The notes under the pieces were generated by a model, which searched no databases, was not told the origin of the DNA, and saw only the letters and a program-made list of their open reading frames with translations. This document shows, piece after piece, positions 23,889 through 35,916 of a stretch of 64,000 bases of DNA (positions are counted from its first letter, which is position 1; the number at the start of each line of letters is the position of its first letter). The DNA lies in the NCBI GenBank assembly GCA_000708835.1, contig DF237173.1, positions 5,520 to 69,519 of the forward strand, read 5' to 3'. The stretch is from Klebsormidium nitens. Taxonomy: Eukaryota > Streptophyta > Klebsormidiophyceae > Klebsormidiales > Klebsormidiaceae. A program made the position numbers and the translations under genes.

Positions 23889-26800
23889 ATGAGCATGTAC
23901 GGGTTTGAAGCGATGAGTTTCAACATCAAGGATGGATTTCTGGAGGCCATAGTGAGGGGATACAAAGCAGGCTTGCTCTCAGCAATTGACTACAACAATC
24001 TGTGCCAATGCGAGACACTTGATGACATCAAGCTTCAGCTTTCAGGCACAGACTACGGAAACTTTTTGGCAAATGGTGAGTGGGACTTTCTGGGTGCTTC
24101 AATTCTTCAAGTATGCCACAGCTTCAGTTTCTATAAAGTGAGTGCCTTCCTCATTGAGCTGGTATAGAGGAGCACAGAACGTAAGCACCGCTTCAAAGAT
24201 CTGCCCCGGAGAAGCTGAACACGTGGACGCGTCTGATCTGGCAAGTCATTTTGAAACAAGTCAGCTGGCTGAGGATCTAGGGTTCTCAAAGGTGTTGGTC
24301 AATGTGGACTCTTTTAAAGCTCAGGTTTACTCTGAAACTGCGGCTCAATCTATTTCTGACCTTTAGTGTTATTCCTGGTTCACAGAGCCCTCCCCGCTGC
24401 ACACAGCTACAATTGTGGAGAAATGTACACAGAGTCTCGTCAGCGAGTTCAGCTACATGCGCACACAGGCATCCGAGCCTCTCGCAACCTTCCTAGACTA
24501 TGTCACGTGAGTACTTCATGTTGGCAAAGGACTTTTCTAAGAATACCGTCTGCGAGCACGATTGATTGTGTGATGTTTGCAGATGCGTTTGATTTGTTTG
24601 TTTTTTTTTTCTCTTGCTTTGCCAGGCACCCTGTCTCTCTGGATTTGCAAATTCCCTTGCAACGAGCACCTCAAGTTGTGTGCAGGTATGGACATATGAT
24701 TGACAACATCGTGCTCATTGTTTCGGGGACTCTCCACGAGCGGGATGTCCAAGAATTGTTGGACAAATGCCATCCGCTTGGGATGTTTGATAGGTGAGCG
24801 ATGTGACCGAGGTTCTAAAACTGCATATTGCTTTTTAAATTTCACCCAGCATACTCTGGGCGGCACTCTGCCAACGCTGGATCAGTGATCATAAAGACAG
24901 ATTTGAAATCTGAAAATGCCTACGGAAGTTTCTTTGCACCACTTACAAATGATTTAACCGTATCCTTTGCTGCAGTATTGCTACCCTGGCAGTTGCATCA
25001 AACATGCGCGAGCTCTACAGGCTTGTCTTGGTTGACACCCCGCTCGCCCCGTACTTTGCCGAGTGCGTCACATCGGAGGTGAGAAGAAGCAGGAAGCGAG
25101 AGTCAAGGTGCTATATACTAGTCGGAGATAGAAGAACCAGCTATTATCCACCAATATTGCAGGCTGTTTTAGTTTGTCAACCCCTTCTCCGCAATTGTAG
25201 CAACAGGGCCGATTCTCTTTATGTCATACTTACACCTCTCATCTCTGGTTGCTGAAAATGTCTCTACGAGGTTGTCTCAACTGGTTATTTCAACCTCCAG
25301 CCTCTCTGACCTTCACCGTCTAGTGAGGGCTGTTATGCGACAAGAAAGAGGCCCCAGATTGTTGTGTAATTGTTCGAAGGCATCCGCTCTTCCTGCACAT
25401 CCTCTTTCCTTTGTGCACACCCTACCAGCCCTCACTCCCCTTTGTTGTTCACATCAGGACCTTGATGACATGAACATTGAGATCATGAGGAACACGCTCT
25501 ACAAAGCGTATCTGGAGGACTTTTACAACTTCTGCAAAGTGAGTGCCTTCTGACAAGTGCGACGTATAAAGCAATTGTCTGGCCCAATGTCCTCTTCCTC
25601 TTGATTGAAGATGAATCACGCTTTTCTTGAAACGCCCATTTGCTGAGCATTTCATAGAGAGTCGTGTCACGGTATGGTAGGAAAGGCCACAAGATGTGGT
25701 GGCCCCAACTCCTGATGGATGTGGCGCTTGAGACTTTGATCTTTCGACTAAAAGCCTGCTATTTGGATGAGGGATTCTCTGAACGGATTCCTTGGGTCGT
25801 ATCGTGCAGAAGCTGGGGGGTGCAACTGCTACAATCATGTGCGACCTTCTCGCATACGAGGCTGACAGACGAGCCATCAACATCACAATCAACAGGCAAG
25901 TCGAACCTCGTCAAGAAGGGCTTTGCTCTCGTGCTTCCAACCGATCTCGCAGGCTCTGGGGTCGAACCCAGCCACCTCCGAGTCATCGGGACTAGGTGCA
26001 ATACCGCTTGAGCAAACCTGCCTTGTTTTTCAACGGAAGAGGCTAACGGTTGTTGAGCATAAGTGATGTCCCATGCGGTTTGTTCGCAACGTGTGTGTTT
26101 AAGCCTCTCTTCCGAGCATTCACAGCGGACCGGGAAAGTGGTTCGGCAAGTTTGACAATCTGTGATTTGGTTTGTGCAGCATCGGGACAGAGCTCACCCG
26201 GGACGACCGGCGCAAGCTGTTCTCACACTTCGGCCTCTTGTGAGTCCTTCGCAACCGGCTCTGCACTCGTTCGTTGGTTGCCATCCGCATTGAGAAGAAC
26301 GACTCTCTCCATAAGTGTACTTGTCTCTCGTTACCACACTCTGGCCACCAATTTTTGAATCTCACTCTGGAAGATATGGAAACACCTTGAAGGATTTTGA
26401 TTCACACCTTGGGCGGATGCAGAGCCTTGCTTGCATGCCAGTGTCGCTCCTTGTGTTGCTCGTGCTTTCTTCAGCCGCAGGATGTAGCTGCTGAGTTAAC
26501 GGTCCTACTTCGAGGCCGGCTTTGAAAGTACAAACAAGCTTATCGTGTAGACGTAAGTGGCATACGTGTTATCAAAAAGATGTGTGTACTTCCTGACTTC
26601 TTGTTCATGGGGCCCTCTTGCTCATGCAGGTATCCTTACGGCCACGAAGAATTGGCGGTCTGTGAAGACTTCGACCAGGTGCATATTCTTAGGGCTTTCA
26701 GACCGTTCGTCCTGCCTGTTTCAGCGATCCCTGTGCTGTGGTACCTTTGGGATCATTCTAAATTGCTCCCGAAGAACACCTTCATCTGTGATACGTTCAC

Positions 26801-27846
26801 GGTGAACTCACGTATTTGCAAAAGCGATGCTTCAGTCTCCTTTCGGAGAGGTTCTTCTGCCGGCTGCTTATAGTGTTTCTTGAAGCACCGTTCTCCTCAC
26901 AGCATCATCTGCGACCCTACTCAGTTCCTCAGCACCCGAGTTGGTACTCGGTTTCGGCATCCGCGTTTCCAGGGCCCAGCCCTCCAGATCCTGTGTGTTT
27001 TCAGCTTTGCAGTCGGCCCCTGCTTTTTTCTCGTTAGAAGGAGCATAGGCTTCGAAGAAACGATTAGGGTGCTTTTCCGTTAGATGAAGGTGCGTGCGGG
27101 CAATGGAAACAATACCCCCTAACAACGCATTCTAAAGGCTGCTTTCAAAGCTGTTTTTAATGGCTGCTCTCCCTTTTGCAGGTGCGTGCGGCGATGGAGA
27201 AGTACCCCCCCTACCAGAGCATCTTCTCGAAGCTCCAGTTTGGTGAGAGCCAGATCTTGGACAAGGCCTTCTACGAGGCGGAGGTCAAGGCGTGCGTTCT
27301 GGGATACGAGCAACAGGTGAGCCACGATCCATGCATCTTCCAAGGCACCTTGTCGGTGGCGACTTGTCAGAGACTTCTTTGTTGGTGGCGGGCTTATCCC
27401 TTCTGCAGGGCTTCTTGTCGGTGGGGGTTCCCATTACGCCCTCAATCGCCAAAGTTTTCCTTCTGGAGCTTGTGCAATCTTGGTGGAATTGTTCGTTTGG
27501 GAAAGCACCAGATCAGTACAAAACTCGTATTTAACCGGCTTGACTCAGATTGAAGTATGAGCAAGCCACTGCAGACTCGAGTCTCGAGGAGGTAGAATCT
27601 GGTCAGCAGTTGCTTCGAGAGACGATGTCAGAACAGGCGCATATACCCGAACAACAGCTCATTCAGTACGTTACTGGTCTTTGTCTGCACTCACTATCTC
27701 TTTCTTCCCTGCAGTTCCACTACGCTGTCTTCTTTGCCTACGTAAGGTTGAAAGAGCAGGAGATTCGGAACATCATGTGGATTTCAGAATGTGTTGCACA
27801 GAACCAGAAGGCGCGCATTCATGACGGGATTGTCTTCATCTTCTAA
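23889..27846 (+). CDS. VHA-d: V-type proton ATPase subunit d
   Basis: Ten exons (23889-24075, 24386-24506, 24686-24793, 24976-25078, 25458-25538, 25810-25895, 26180-26239, 26630-26678, 27182-27316, 27715-27846) join to 353 residues, the normal length for the family. The protein couples the central rotor to the V0 proteolipid ring of the vacuolar proton pump. Near-identity to plant subunit d is seen in [83 protein letters not shown] and [17 protein letters not shown]. The intron after exon 6 uses a GC donor (ATCAACAG/gcaagt, 25896-25897); the phase fits only this site. The intron also holds a tRNA-like sequence on the other strand. Intron 8 carries an echo of the exon 9 start. Confidence 0.97.
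25949..26021 (-). tRNA. tRNA-like sequence (degenerate) inside a V-ATPase intron
   Basis: On the minus strand 73 bases begin GCAGGTT and end AGCCTGC, which pair as a full seven-base acceptor stem with one G-T. A perfect B-box core GGTTCGA lies in a five-base T stem (CTGGG/CCCAG), but the loop has six bases instead of seven. An A-box-like TGCTCAAGCGG lies at the normal distance. The anticodon arm pairs four of five bases around CCCGATG, giving anticodon CGA but with C in place of the usual T33. The D stem is poor. It is most likely a tRNA pseudogene or the head of a tRNA-derived element; a working tRNA is less likely. Confidence 0.4.
27085..27225 (+). repeat. Echo of the V-ATPase exon 9 start
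   Basis: Exon 9 begins at 27182 with GTGCGTGCGGCGATGGAGAA. A decayed copy, GTGCGTGCGGGCAATGGAAA followed by a matching AATACCCCCT, begins at 27090 and is preceded by AAG in the acceptor place. The spacing is 92 bases. The upstream copy would break the frame. Confidence 0.75.
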
Positions 27847-28699
27847 GGTCGGAGCCGCCCTATCCCTAAGCAGCCACATGACAGATTGGGAGACATTCAA
27901 ACACCTTACCAATTTTAGCGTAGATCGTTATGTAAATACCTGAAACCAGAGTCCGCACTGTGACATTGAAAGAGACCTGCCTGGCATGCCACCCGCCCTA
28001 TGCCCAAGCATACACATTCGACGATGGCTGTTGCGTTGGCCTACCAAGTTTAGAAACTCAACTTATTGAAGTATACTAGAGAGGCAAGCCAATGTATACG
28101 GTCTGCTAGGCCGCATAGAAGAAATGCAAGAGCTACTTAATATGCACTAGCTTGAACACCGGATGCAGTGCCGTCATTGGCCACGGGGGCCGCCTGAAAA
28201 ACATGTGGACGGCCATGCAGCTGTACATTCAATTATGTGCATGCATGACAACTGAGATGGTTAAATATCATAGTCTCATGTGCGATTGAGCACTGCGGCC
28301 TGAAGCAATAATTTATATACATGTCGAAAATGGAACCATGTGTCGCTCACATGATATGCCGCATGTCAACATGGGACACAAGGGACTTCGACGAAGAGTA
28401 CGCCGTTACTTTACTATTAGTACACACCAAACTCAGCATGATGCATGGCAAATGCCGCGACCTAGGCGGACAACGCTACATGCCGCGCCTTGGCATCCGA
28501 GTTGTTGCATGACTTCTGCGGCCATCATCGACGACTGAAGTGCGTCCATGCAGACATAAGGCACCTGCCGCACCTCAGGAATTCTTCAGCTCTAGCTCAA
28601 TCGGTGTCAGGCGTTACAGAAGCTGCTTCTGCTTCGTCACTAGGTAGATGGTCAAATATACAAGGCCTATCAAGTCGACAAGGCTCCTCGAGGAAAGGT
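27847..28699. other. Convergent spacer, CATG-rich
   Basis: This tail-to-tail spacer lies between V-ATPase d and MCTS1. From about 28110 to 28560 CATG, GCATG and TGCATG are very frequent. I see no gene in it. Confidence 0.6.
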
Positions 28700-31600
28700 T
28701 CAATCTAGATGTAGCGTCTGCAAAAAAAAAAAAAAATCCTTATCCTGAGCACTTTGGAAAAAGAATTCAGAAAGAACGATAAAGCAGCGCCTTATTGAGG
28801 GTTGGACGGGCAGCGAAAATTCGATGAAACCGCACTTCCCGCAATCGCAACCATTCTAACATGTGCACTTGTGCAGAACGTGCTCGGCTCAAAGCAGGAC
28901 AACGATGCGCAAAGCGGTAATCTGCCTCATGCACTTTTGGAAAGTTGTTGTAGAAACGGGGAAAAACAATCAGCTCGACGAGGAGGGAGGGCGTAAAAGG
29001 GGTGCTAACCTTCCAAAGGCCGTCGTTTAGATAGTGAATATTGTCGACCCCAATTCCCTTGTTTATTTTCGCTCTGCATAAAAGGTGAGGGGAGATTTCA
29101 ATAAAGGCTGTCTGGAAGAACGCACTTTCGAAAAGCAGGCTGTGACACCAGGAACTTCTAACAAGCATCAATCAGAAGCAATCTAACTTGCCCTTGCCTT
29201 TTCAGTACTGCCTGAAGACCTCAGAAGATTAAAAGAACCGGCTCGGAACCCACAAGCAACAATGGCGTCTCTCATTCCCGCACAGATATAGTTGCAGCAC
29301 TTGCAAATGCAGAGATCAGACGCTATTCCATACGCTCCAGTGCACAAGAAAGCAAGCAGACTGAAAGCAGATTCCTGAAATCTGCAGCGAGAAGACAAGC
29401 CAGCGAGCACTTACATATCCCCCGTCGACATTTTTGTCATGCCGATCGCAAGCGCAAGCTCTTTCCCCTCTGCGTGAATTGCCTGCATAATCCCAGGCGC
29501 TGAGTTCAACGACATTGGCAATAAGCAGCAACGAGCAGCGCAAGAAAGCCTTGGCGTGAATATCACACTTTACATGGTTGCAGATGTGGACGAGACGACG
29601 GTTTTGATTGACAGTGCCGGCTCGTCCAATTCTATCAAACGTCCAAGTGAAGTACGCTGATTGATCGGAGAAGGGCCAACAAACAGAACGGACATCCCAC
29701 ACTCGACCTTGTCCCGCCAGGAACCAAAAACGTTGCAATCAATTTTGCAACTGCTTTGTAAGTTGGTTGTCCGCTTGATGAGCTGAACTCCAAACAAGGT
29801 TCTTAGAAAGCTCCTTGGCTGATTACCGGCTGACAAATACATTCATCGAATACGGAGTCGACCAGCGGACCGCTTTTCCATTCGTGACAGCTTCGACGGT
29901 CTGAGTTTATGAGCATCATGGCTTCAAACTCGGCTTTGAACAGCGACCCTTTTAAAGACGTGAGTGGACGGTGCCAGCTGAAGCTGCTACAATCTTCAAC
30001 GGCTGGCCGCAATACCTAACTCTAATCGACGGCAACCACAGAAGTGCGCTTCAAAAGAGTCTAGTTGTTCAAAGCTGCATACATCAAAAGCTCGGCCGTT
30101 CGAAGGTGAGGGCTGCAATCACTACGAAGGAAGTCGATCGAGTTGGCCGGACTTGACAAAACCTGCAGTATTGCCATGGTGGCCCTCGAGAACAAACCAC
30201 CGTGATTTCTCGCCTGGAATGAGACTTCTGTCCCAAGATTCTGACGTCCGATTTGACACGTCAGCTTTTGGTTCTCGAACCTTACAAACAGAAAACTTGA
30301 CGCTCTGACGTTCCGAACGGAGAGTGAATTTCTAAGCACAAGCGACGACTCACCACCGGTTGTTCTGCATCCACTTCGTCTTCTAGCGCGCCGCCTTTTG
30401 ACGTGAGACCAGGACACATGATGTTCGCTCCGGATAGCACGAACTTGATAGCGCCCCGGTCGACCCGCACCCGTTTCATGACCGTCGGATCTGCGCAAAC
30501 CAATGAATCGACGGTCGTGAACACGGGAGGATAGCTCACCAGTTTGACAATGCTTTTGTTGTATGAAATGCTCTGCATGCCGACTTGCCGGGGCAGAGCT
30601 TAGGTGAATGCGATGATAAGCATGCTCATGATTTTCTGCTGACACTTCTATTGCTCTCGTCTCCGACCGTTTGCAACCTCTTGGCAAGGCCGTAGCAGAG
30701 TTGAGGCGTCGTGGGGTTGTTCCGGACTGAATGATCGTAGTAAAGAAAGAGAGCGAAAAAGGAACGGAATACGAGAAGAAGAGAGAAGATGCCAACACTC
30801 GGCACACAAGCTTCCGACAGAAAGACTCGTACTTCGGTGTTTTCAAGGGTCCCGTAAGTGCGCATAATATTTTCAAACAGGTGACGCTGCCTGACGACTG
30901 ACGTACTAAGACGCACACTTCACTCCATGCAAACTCTTCGAAGGTCGGGCATGCGGCGAGAATTCGGCGGCTCACACTGGTGCAGTAAGCGGAGTGTTGG
31001 CATGTAAGGGCCATCCCGGATGTTGAAGAAGAGGGGAACGTTGTTGATGACGACGAGGTTTAGGTGGTTCTGACTGCCAACCAGATAACGAGGAACGGTC
31101 TTAGAACATCAGCAGGTGCACTCAGAAGACGAAAAAGGAGGATCCGAACATTCTGACGAGAGTCGTTTTCATATACTTGCAGAGTCAACGCTTTGAGGGA
31201 TACAACATTTTCCGTTTTTGGAGGCGCGGGAGAGGAGAATAGCTTTTAACAGAAGCCGCTTGAGGCAGCAGCTGACGTGTTGCGCAATCACTAAGAAGTA
31301 CCCAAGCTTTGCTTTGGATTCAACTTTATGCATGTTTCGACAGCGCTTTCAATGCAGAAGCTTCAGAAGAACGACTGAAGTCGGATGGACGCAATTCTTG
31401 CGATACTATAGCAGCACCAGATTCATCAGAAAAGCGGAGTTTTTCTTGTCGTGCTCACCACTTAGCAACGATCAGAGGCTCCTTTTTTGGAAGAAGATCG
31501 TCTAAGACAGGCTCGAGCAGAGGATACTGCAAAACGGGAAGGGATGATGTCAGCGGTGCACCTTCAAAGGGCTCTCAGCCATTCGGGAGACCCCTTAAAG

Positions 31601-33056
31601 AGGGCGTCACAGGACTGGTCCTACAGCAAGCGACCAAATTGCCCCAAATCAGGGCCAGCTTGGTCGCCGAAGGCACTTTTCGAGATGGAATCTCAGCCGT
31701 CAGATGAAGTTTTCCCTCAGGACTCAGATGCACGAGTGTACCTTGACATCTGACGCCCTCATTAAAGTACGGGTTGGCAATGGCCAGATCGTTCTGTATG
31801 TTTGACAGGTGATTAGCCCCACTGAAAGCAGCCAGAGTCAAGGCTGTAGGAGAGCGGACATTCCACTGAGCTCCAAAACGAGGATGCACAACTTTCTGAT
31901 GCGCAGTTTACCCAAAGCTTTCAACACACGTTTCAACAAAACTATGCGGCTCTTTGATTGTAACAACCTCGACACGGTCAACAACAGAAGTGACACCCGA
32001 GGATGGACCCGTTGACCGGACACCCTGGTTGTAAAGAAAAACTTTAGTCTTAAAATCTAAGGTCCGGAAAGCAGAAACTTTAATATTAGCTTTTGGGATG
32101 GCATACCAGGCTAGGCACTGTGCATGCTCAAGGGAGCCTCCAGTTCTGGCTACGGCAACCAGATAAGTATGCCTTTGGCCCCTCAAAGTCCGGTGGCGAT
32201 GCCGCCCCAATCAGTGGCACCACTTCCGAAGACCAACTCTGATCTCACACACTCCAGCTATCTTAAAGACAGGTTCCTGTGAGATCTCGACAGGAGAGAG
32301 TTGTTGACAGAAAAGTAGATTCACTACTGTAGACGGAAAAGTTCACCACCGACTGCACGCACCTGATCGGCGATACTCTGCCGGATCTTCCTCTGCACTG
32401 AGGATTTCACTTGGTTCTGCCCCGAAACCTCCTCATGGGTGAATCTGCAGTCCACACAGAAGGATATGAGCATCTAAAAGTGGCTCTCGGATTGAATGGG
32501 GAACATTGGTGGAACATCCTGACACAACCATTTTTTAGGAGCACCGAAGCCCGTTTAGGCAACTTCGACTGATCGCCCCGCTTTTTGAGAAAGTCGCTTC
32601 GTAGCTTTGCAGCATCTCGGGGCATCCGCGCGAATTGCGTAACCTTGAGGACAATTGCTTGTATCAATGTTTGGCAATTTCATCATTGAAGTACTGACCC
32701 GCTTTCACCTCAAACTTCCATTGAAGTACTCTAGGGCGTATCAACAGTTGGGACTTCATCATTTCAGTTGAGAACCCCATTTTTGGTAATGGTGCCATCA
32801 AGATAATCACCAGATAGTGACAACCAAGCCACAAAGCACAGAGATCATATAACAACTTCAATGCTTTGCGTCCTGAAAGAGGGGTCTTCTGCATGGAACT
32901 CGACTTTTCATTGAAAGTTTCAACCACGGCACGGCTTCTTTTAAAATACTGTAATAAACGAAGTATTTGAATCCAATTCTTGGAAAGATTCCTCAGGTCA
33001 GCCTAACGTAGAACTGGCGCGTCAAATTGTGGCAGGCGCACTTACTTTTTGAACAT
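28700..33056 (-). CDS. MCTS1: MCT-1/MCTS1 (Tma20) translation re-initiation and ribosome recycling factor
   Basis: Eight exons (33056-33046, 32444-32363, 31526-31459, 31073-30976, 30490-30354, 29482-29415, 29073-29010, 28717-28700) join to exactly 181 residues, the length of human MCTS1. The protein pairs with DENR, binds the 40S subunit and removes or delivers tRNA during recycling and re-initiation. The N-terminal domain shows [25 protein letters not shown] and [16 protein letters not shown]. The PUA domain shows [20 protein letters not shown], then [14 protein letters not shown] and [13 protein letters not shown]. The first coding exon has only 11 bases (MFK plus two bases), and the last has 18, encoding TLHLD and a stop after a strong T-run acceptor. 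Both are fixed by phase and homology. If the weak donor gttagc at 29009 were not used, the frame would add about 80 unrelated residues. Confidence 0.93.
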
Positions 33057-33969
33057 CGCAAGAGAGTTGTGGTGGTGTATGCCAAAGCTGATGACCACGC
33101 TGTGGGTTGATCGACCTCAGCAGAGCACAAACACAGTGCAATCCTCGCACGCCTCACAAGAAGCGGCAGGAAGCGGCTTTTTTTGTTGTGAAGGTTTGTA
33201 ATCTTCCTGTCAGCAGTCACGCACGGAGGTGACGAGAAGGCTCGCACAGCCGCTCTGACCGGGGTGAAAACGAGCTGCAGGACTTGAGTGGGGAACTGTT
33301 TGCTCCAGAACACGAGCTGGCAACCTGGCAGAGCGTGCTTTTGCAACCTCACGCAGGAATCAGGATTTCAGTGACAGAGTGGAATGCAGACGTCTGTGCA
33401 CACGCAGCACAGCTCAAAACAGAAGCTAGCTAGGTACAAGTTGTTCTGGGTTAAGACCCACGTTTCAGAACAGGTTTACGAGTAGTCGGATCAGCGTTTG
33501 CATTAACTGGGTGCGGTTATCGACCTAGCTGTGGCACGCGCCGCAGGCTACGGTTTGCTGGTTATATGCAGAGGGTTACGGCCTACTTCCGTGAAACCCA
33601 AAAGGCTCCAGCGCAAACCTCGATCGAGACCCCAGGACTCATGCCAATGCATGGGCAAAGAGTCGAAAGACGCCACCACTTCTCAAAACGTCTCATTTGA
33701 ATTGTGGGCGTCTTGTGCGCGCTTGCCTTGTGCTTGATGTCCTTCAGAAGGTCGTCATATTCGATCTAACATGCTTGATTGGGGATCCTAGGCTGCGTTG
33801 TTGTTTGTGTTTCTGTTTCATCTTCTCGCAAGTTTTACAGACTTTGCAATGCTGCCTCAGGCTTCTTCACCACAGTCTTCAAACTCCTCCTTTTAATATT
33901 TGCCATCTCGAAGTCAGGCAGACGTATTTGTACTGGTTAACTGTGAACTCGCTTCTGACGTTGGAAAGT
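33057..33969. promoter_or_regulatory. Head-to-head promoter spacer, MCTS1 / AlkB-like
   Basis: The 913 bases between divergent start codons must serve both genes. I see no recognised element. The open frame running into the AlkB start from 33697 is probably 5' UTR, because the sequence before the ATG at 33970 has no family similarity. Confidence 0.55.
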
Positions 33970-35916
33970 ATGTCACCAGAACTTAACTTGCACCACCAGC
34001 AGAAGCATAAGTGGCAACAAGTGGCGGGGGTCCCCGGGCTTTGGTTGTGTCCCAATTTTCTAAGGGGCGATCGACAAGAGAAGCTCCTGAAGGACATCTT
34101 AGCAGGTACAATTGCTAAACAGGAGCTCTATATCTGTGATGTGAATAGAAGCTGCTGGGGCCAATCTGCGAATGACTTGCCAACGTGCGCATGGATTAAA
34201 GCACCACCTTCCACATTACAAGAGTCCATTGATGCTAAGCCCATGGCCAGATTGAAGGAACTGTTTGTTTGTTGTCAAAAGAAGTTTCACTTTGACATTG
34301 AGGTGGTCTGCAGTGGATTCTGACTTTTTCTTGTGAGCAACTTGAAGGCCATAGTTCAAATGAGATTCATGATGCCTTGGCACCAGATGACATCTGCCTT
34401 GGATTAACATCGTAATGTGTCTGTGAAATTGGTGCAGAGGGCTGGTTTGAAACGCCGGTCCACAATCAAGTGAGTAAAAATCTGGAAGTGAAACCAAGCC
34501 GCGTGTCAAGGAACAGAACTTTCAGGGACATCACAATCATCAATGATCATCTTCTGATACTGTTTCTTTCACTTACTCCACCACTTTCTCATCACGCCGT
34601 CGCATCCTTCATTGTCAGATCAAACCACTAGAAACCCAGGGAGCAGGAATCTTTTAGGTCAAGAATCTATGGTCTGCTCTCATGTAACGTCCTAGTGTGC
34701 TGGACCTCCTCCCTGCTTGTCAGGCGATGCGCTTTGGTGACCTCCCTGCCTGGGCGGAAGCCCTTAGCAAAGACATCCACCAGTCCGTAATACACTTCGC
34801 TGGGTCTTTGGATATCGACACCCCAGACTCCGAGACTCCGCTCACTCCCCCTCTTCTCTGGCGGGAACCGCTCTTTGACCAGATGATCGTCAACAGTTAC
34901 CAGCCTGGGGAGGTGAGTCTGCGTCCAGCCATTGAGCTCTTGATTTTGGGCCGTTTATTCTGTGTTCGAGACCACTCCGACTTTCTGGCATCCGAAGTCC
35001 TAAGTTTTTCTGCTTTTGAAATGAGACCAAGCTCGGACTGTTCGCAATGACAAGGACCTTCAGGTGACCTGAAAGTGGCCCTTAGTTTGCACTATGTTTT
35101 AAAATCACCTGAGATCGTTACCCCCGTTCATCGACCGGGAAAGCGAGGCTCTGAGCATTTCCTGTCACAACTTTTCCTTCTTAGGAGAGATCTGGAACCT
35201 CTCGTCTGCAGGGCATCTCATCGCATGTCGACCTCGCCCGTTTTGAGGACGGGATTGCCATCGTCTCGCTCGGTCGGGAAGAGGTGATGGAGTTCCACCC
35301 CGTGCGCGCTGAACAAGACTCAGCGAAGTCAGGGCTCAAGCAAGCTAGCGAAGCGGAGTCCTCTGCCACGAGGCAAAGCAAGCGCGTAAAGTATTGTAGG
35401 GAGTCGGAGACGGAGTCCAGGGCAGACGAAGCTCGTCGAGATAGTGCCGAGCTTTTTCACACCGGCTGCAATCAGAGACGCGGGAGTGAACCGTTTGTCG
35501 GTCGGAGTGTAAGTCCAAGCACAGGACAAAATGGCACCACAGATGTGGACGGTGAGCTAAGCAACAAGGCAGGTTGCTTGCACAGACAACGTAGCGCAGA
35601 AGGTCATAAAGCGCCGATTCGGGTGAGCGACAGTGAAGCAACCATCGCTGAAAGGGGCCAGTCCGAAAGTCACGACAACGGCCAAATTTCACCGAGTATA
35701 GCTGAAGCCACTGAGATGCATAAGTTATCTGGCAGATCTAATGATGGAGTACAGAGGCTGGTGCTCTCTCCAGGAAGTCTGCTGCTAATGTCAGGCGAAG
35801 CTCGATACAACTGGAAGCACGGCATTCCAGGTCGTACAGAGATCGACAAGACCTTGCAAACATCGGACAAGGTGCGCATAAGCGTGACTCTGAGACGGCT
35901 GTGTCAGACGAGCTAG
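33970..35916 (+). CDS. AlkB-like 2-oxoglutarate/Fe(II) dioxygenase (At4g02485 type)
   Basis: Four exons (33970-34105, 34438-34469, 34724-34912, 35212-35916) join to 353 residues. GLWLCPNFL, EGWFETPVHNQAMRFGDLP and WREPLFDQMIVNSYQPGEGI match the plant AlkB-homologue group. Iron ligands are His124 and Asp126 in SSHVDLARF, and a second His near residue 322 in YNWKHGI. The 2OG-binding Arg lies in RISVTLRRL. The substrate is unknown; AlkB proteins remove alkyl groups from nucleic acids or protein. The catalytic fold is interrupted between MEFHPV and RLVLSPGSLLLMSGEA by about 135 Ser/Glu/Arg-rich residues with no predicted structure, which explains the length compared with about 230 in the plant homologues I recall. 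No intron boundary frames this insert. Confidence 0.88.

Noticed and set aside
28767-29009. Read-through C-terminus of MCTS1
   Set aside because: It would add about 80 unrelated residues. Splicing to 28717 gives the family's exact length and a matching C-terminus (LWK-TLHLD against LWKMERLD).
30061-31014. A 317-codon open frame on the minus strand
   Set aside because: It overlaps the true MCTS1 exons 4 and 5 in another frame and shows no family motif; the PUA exon in the neighbouring frame is unmistakable.
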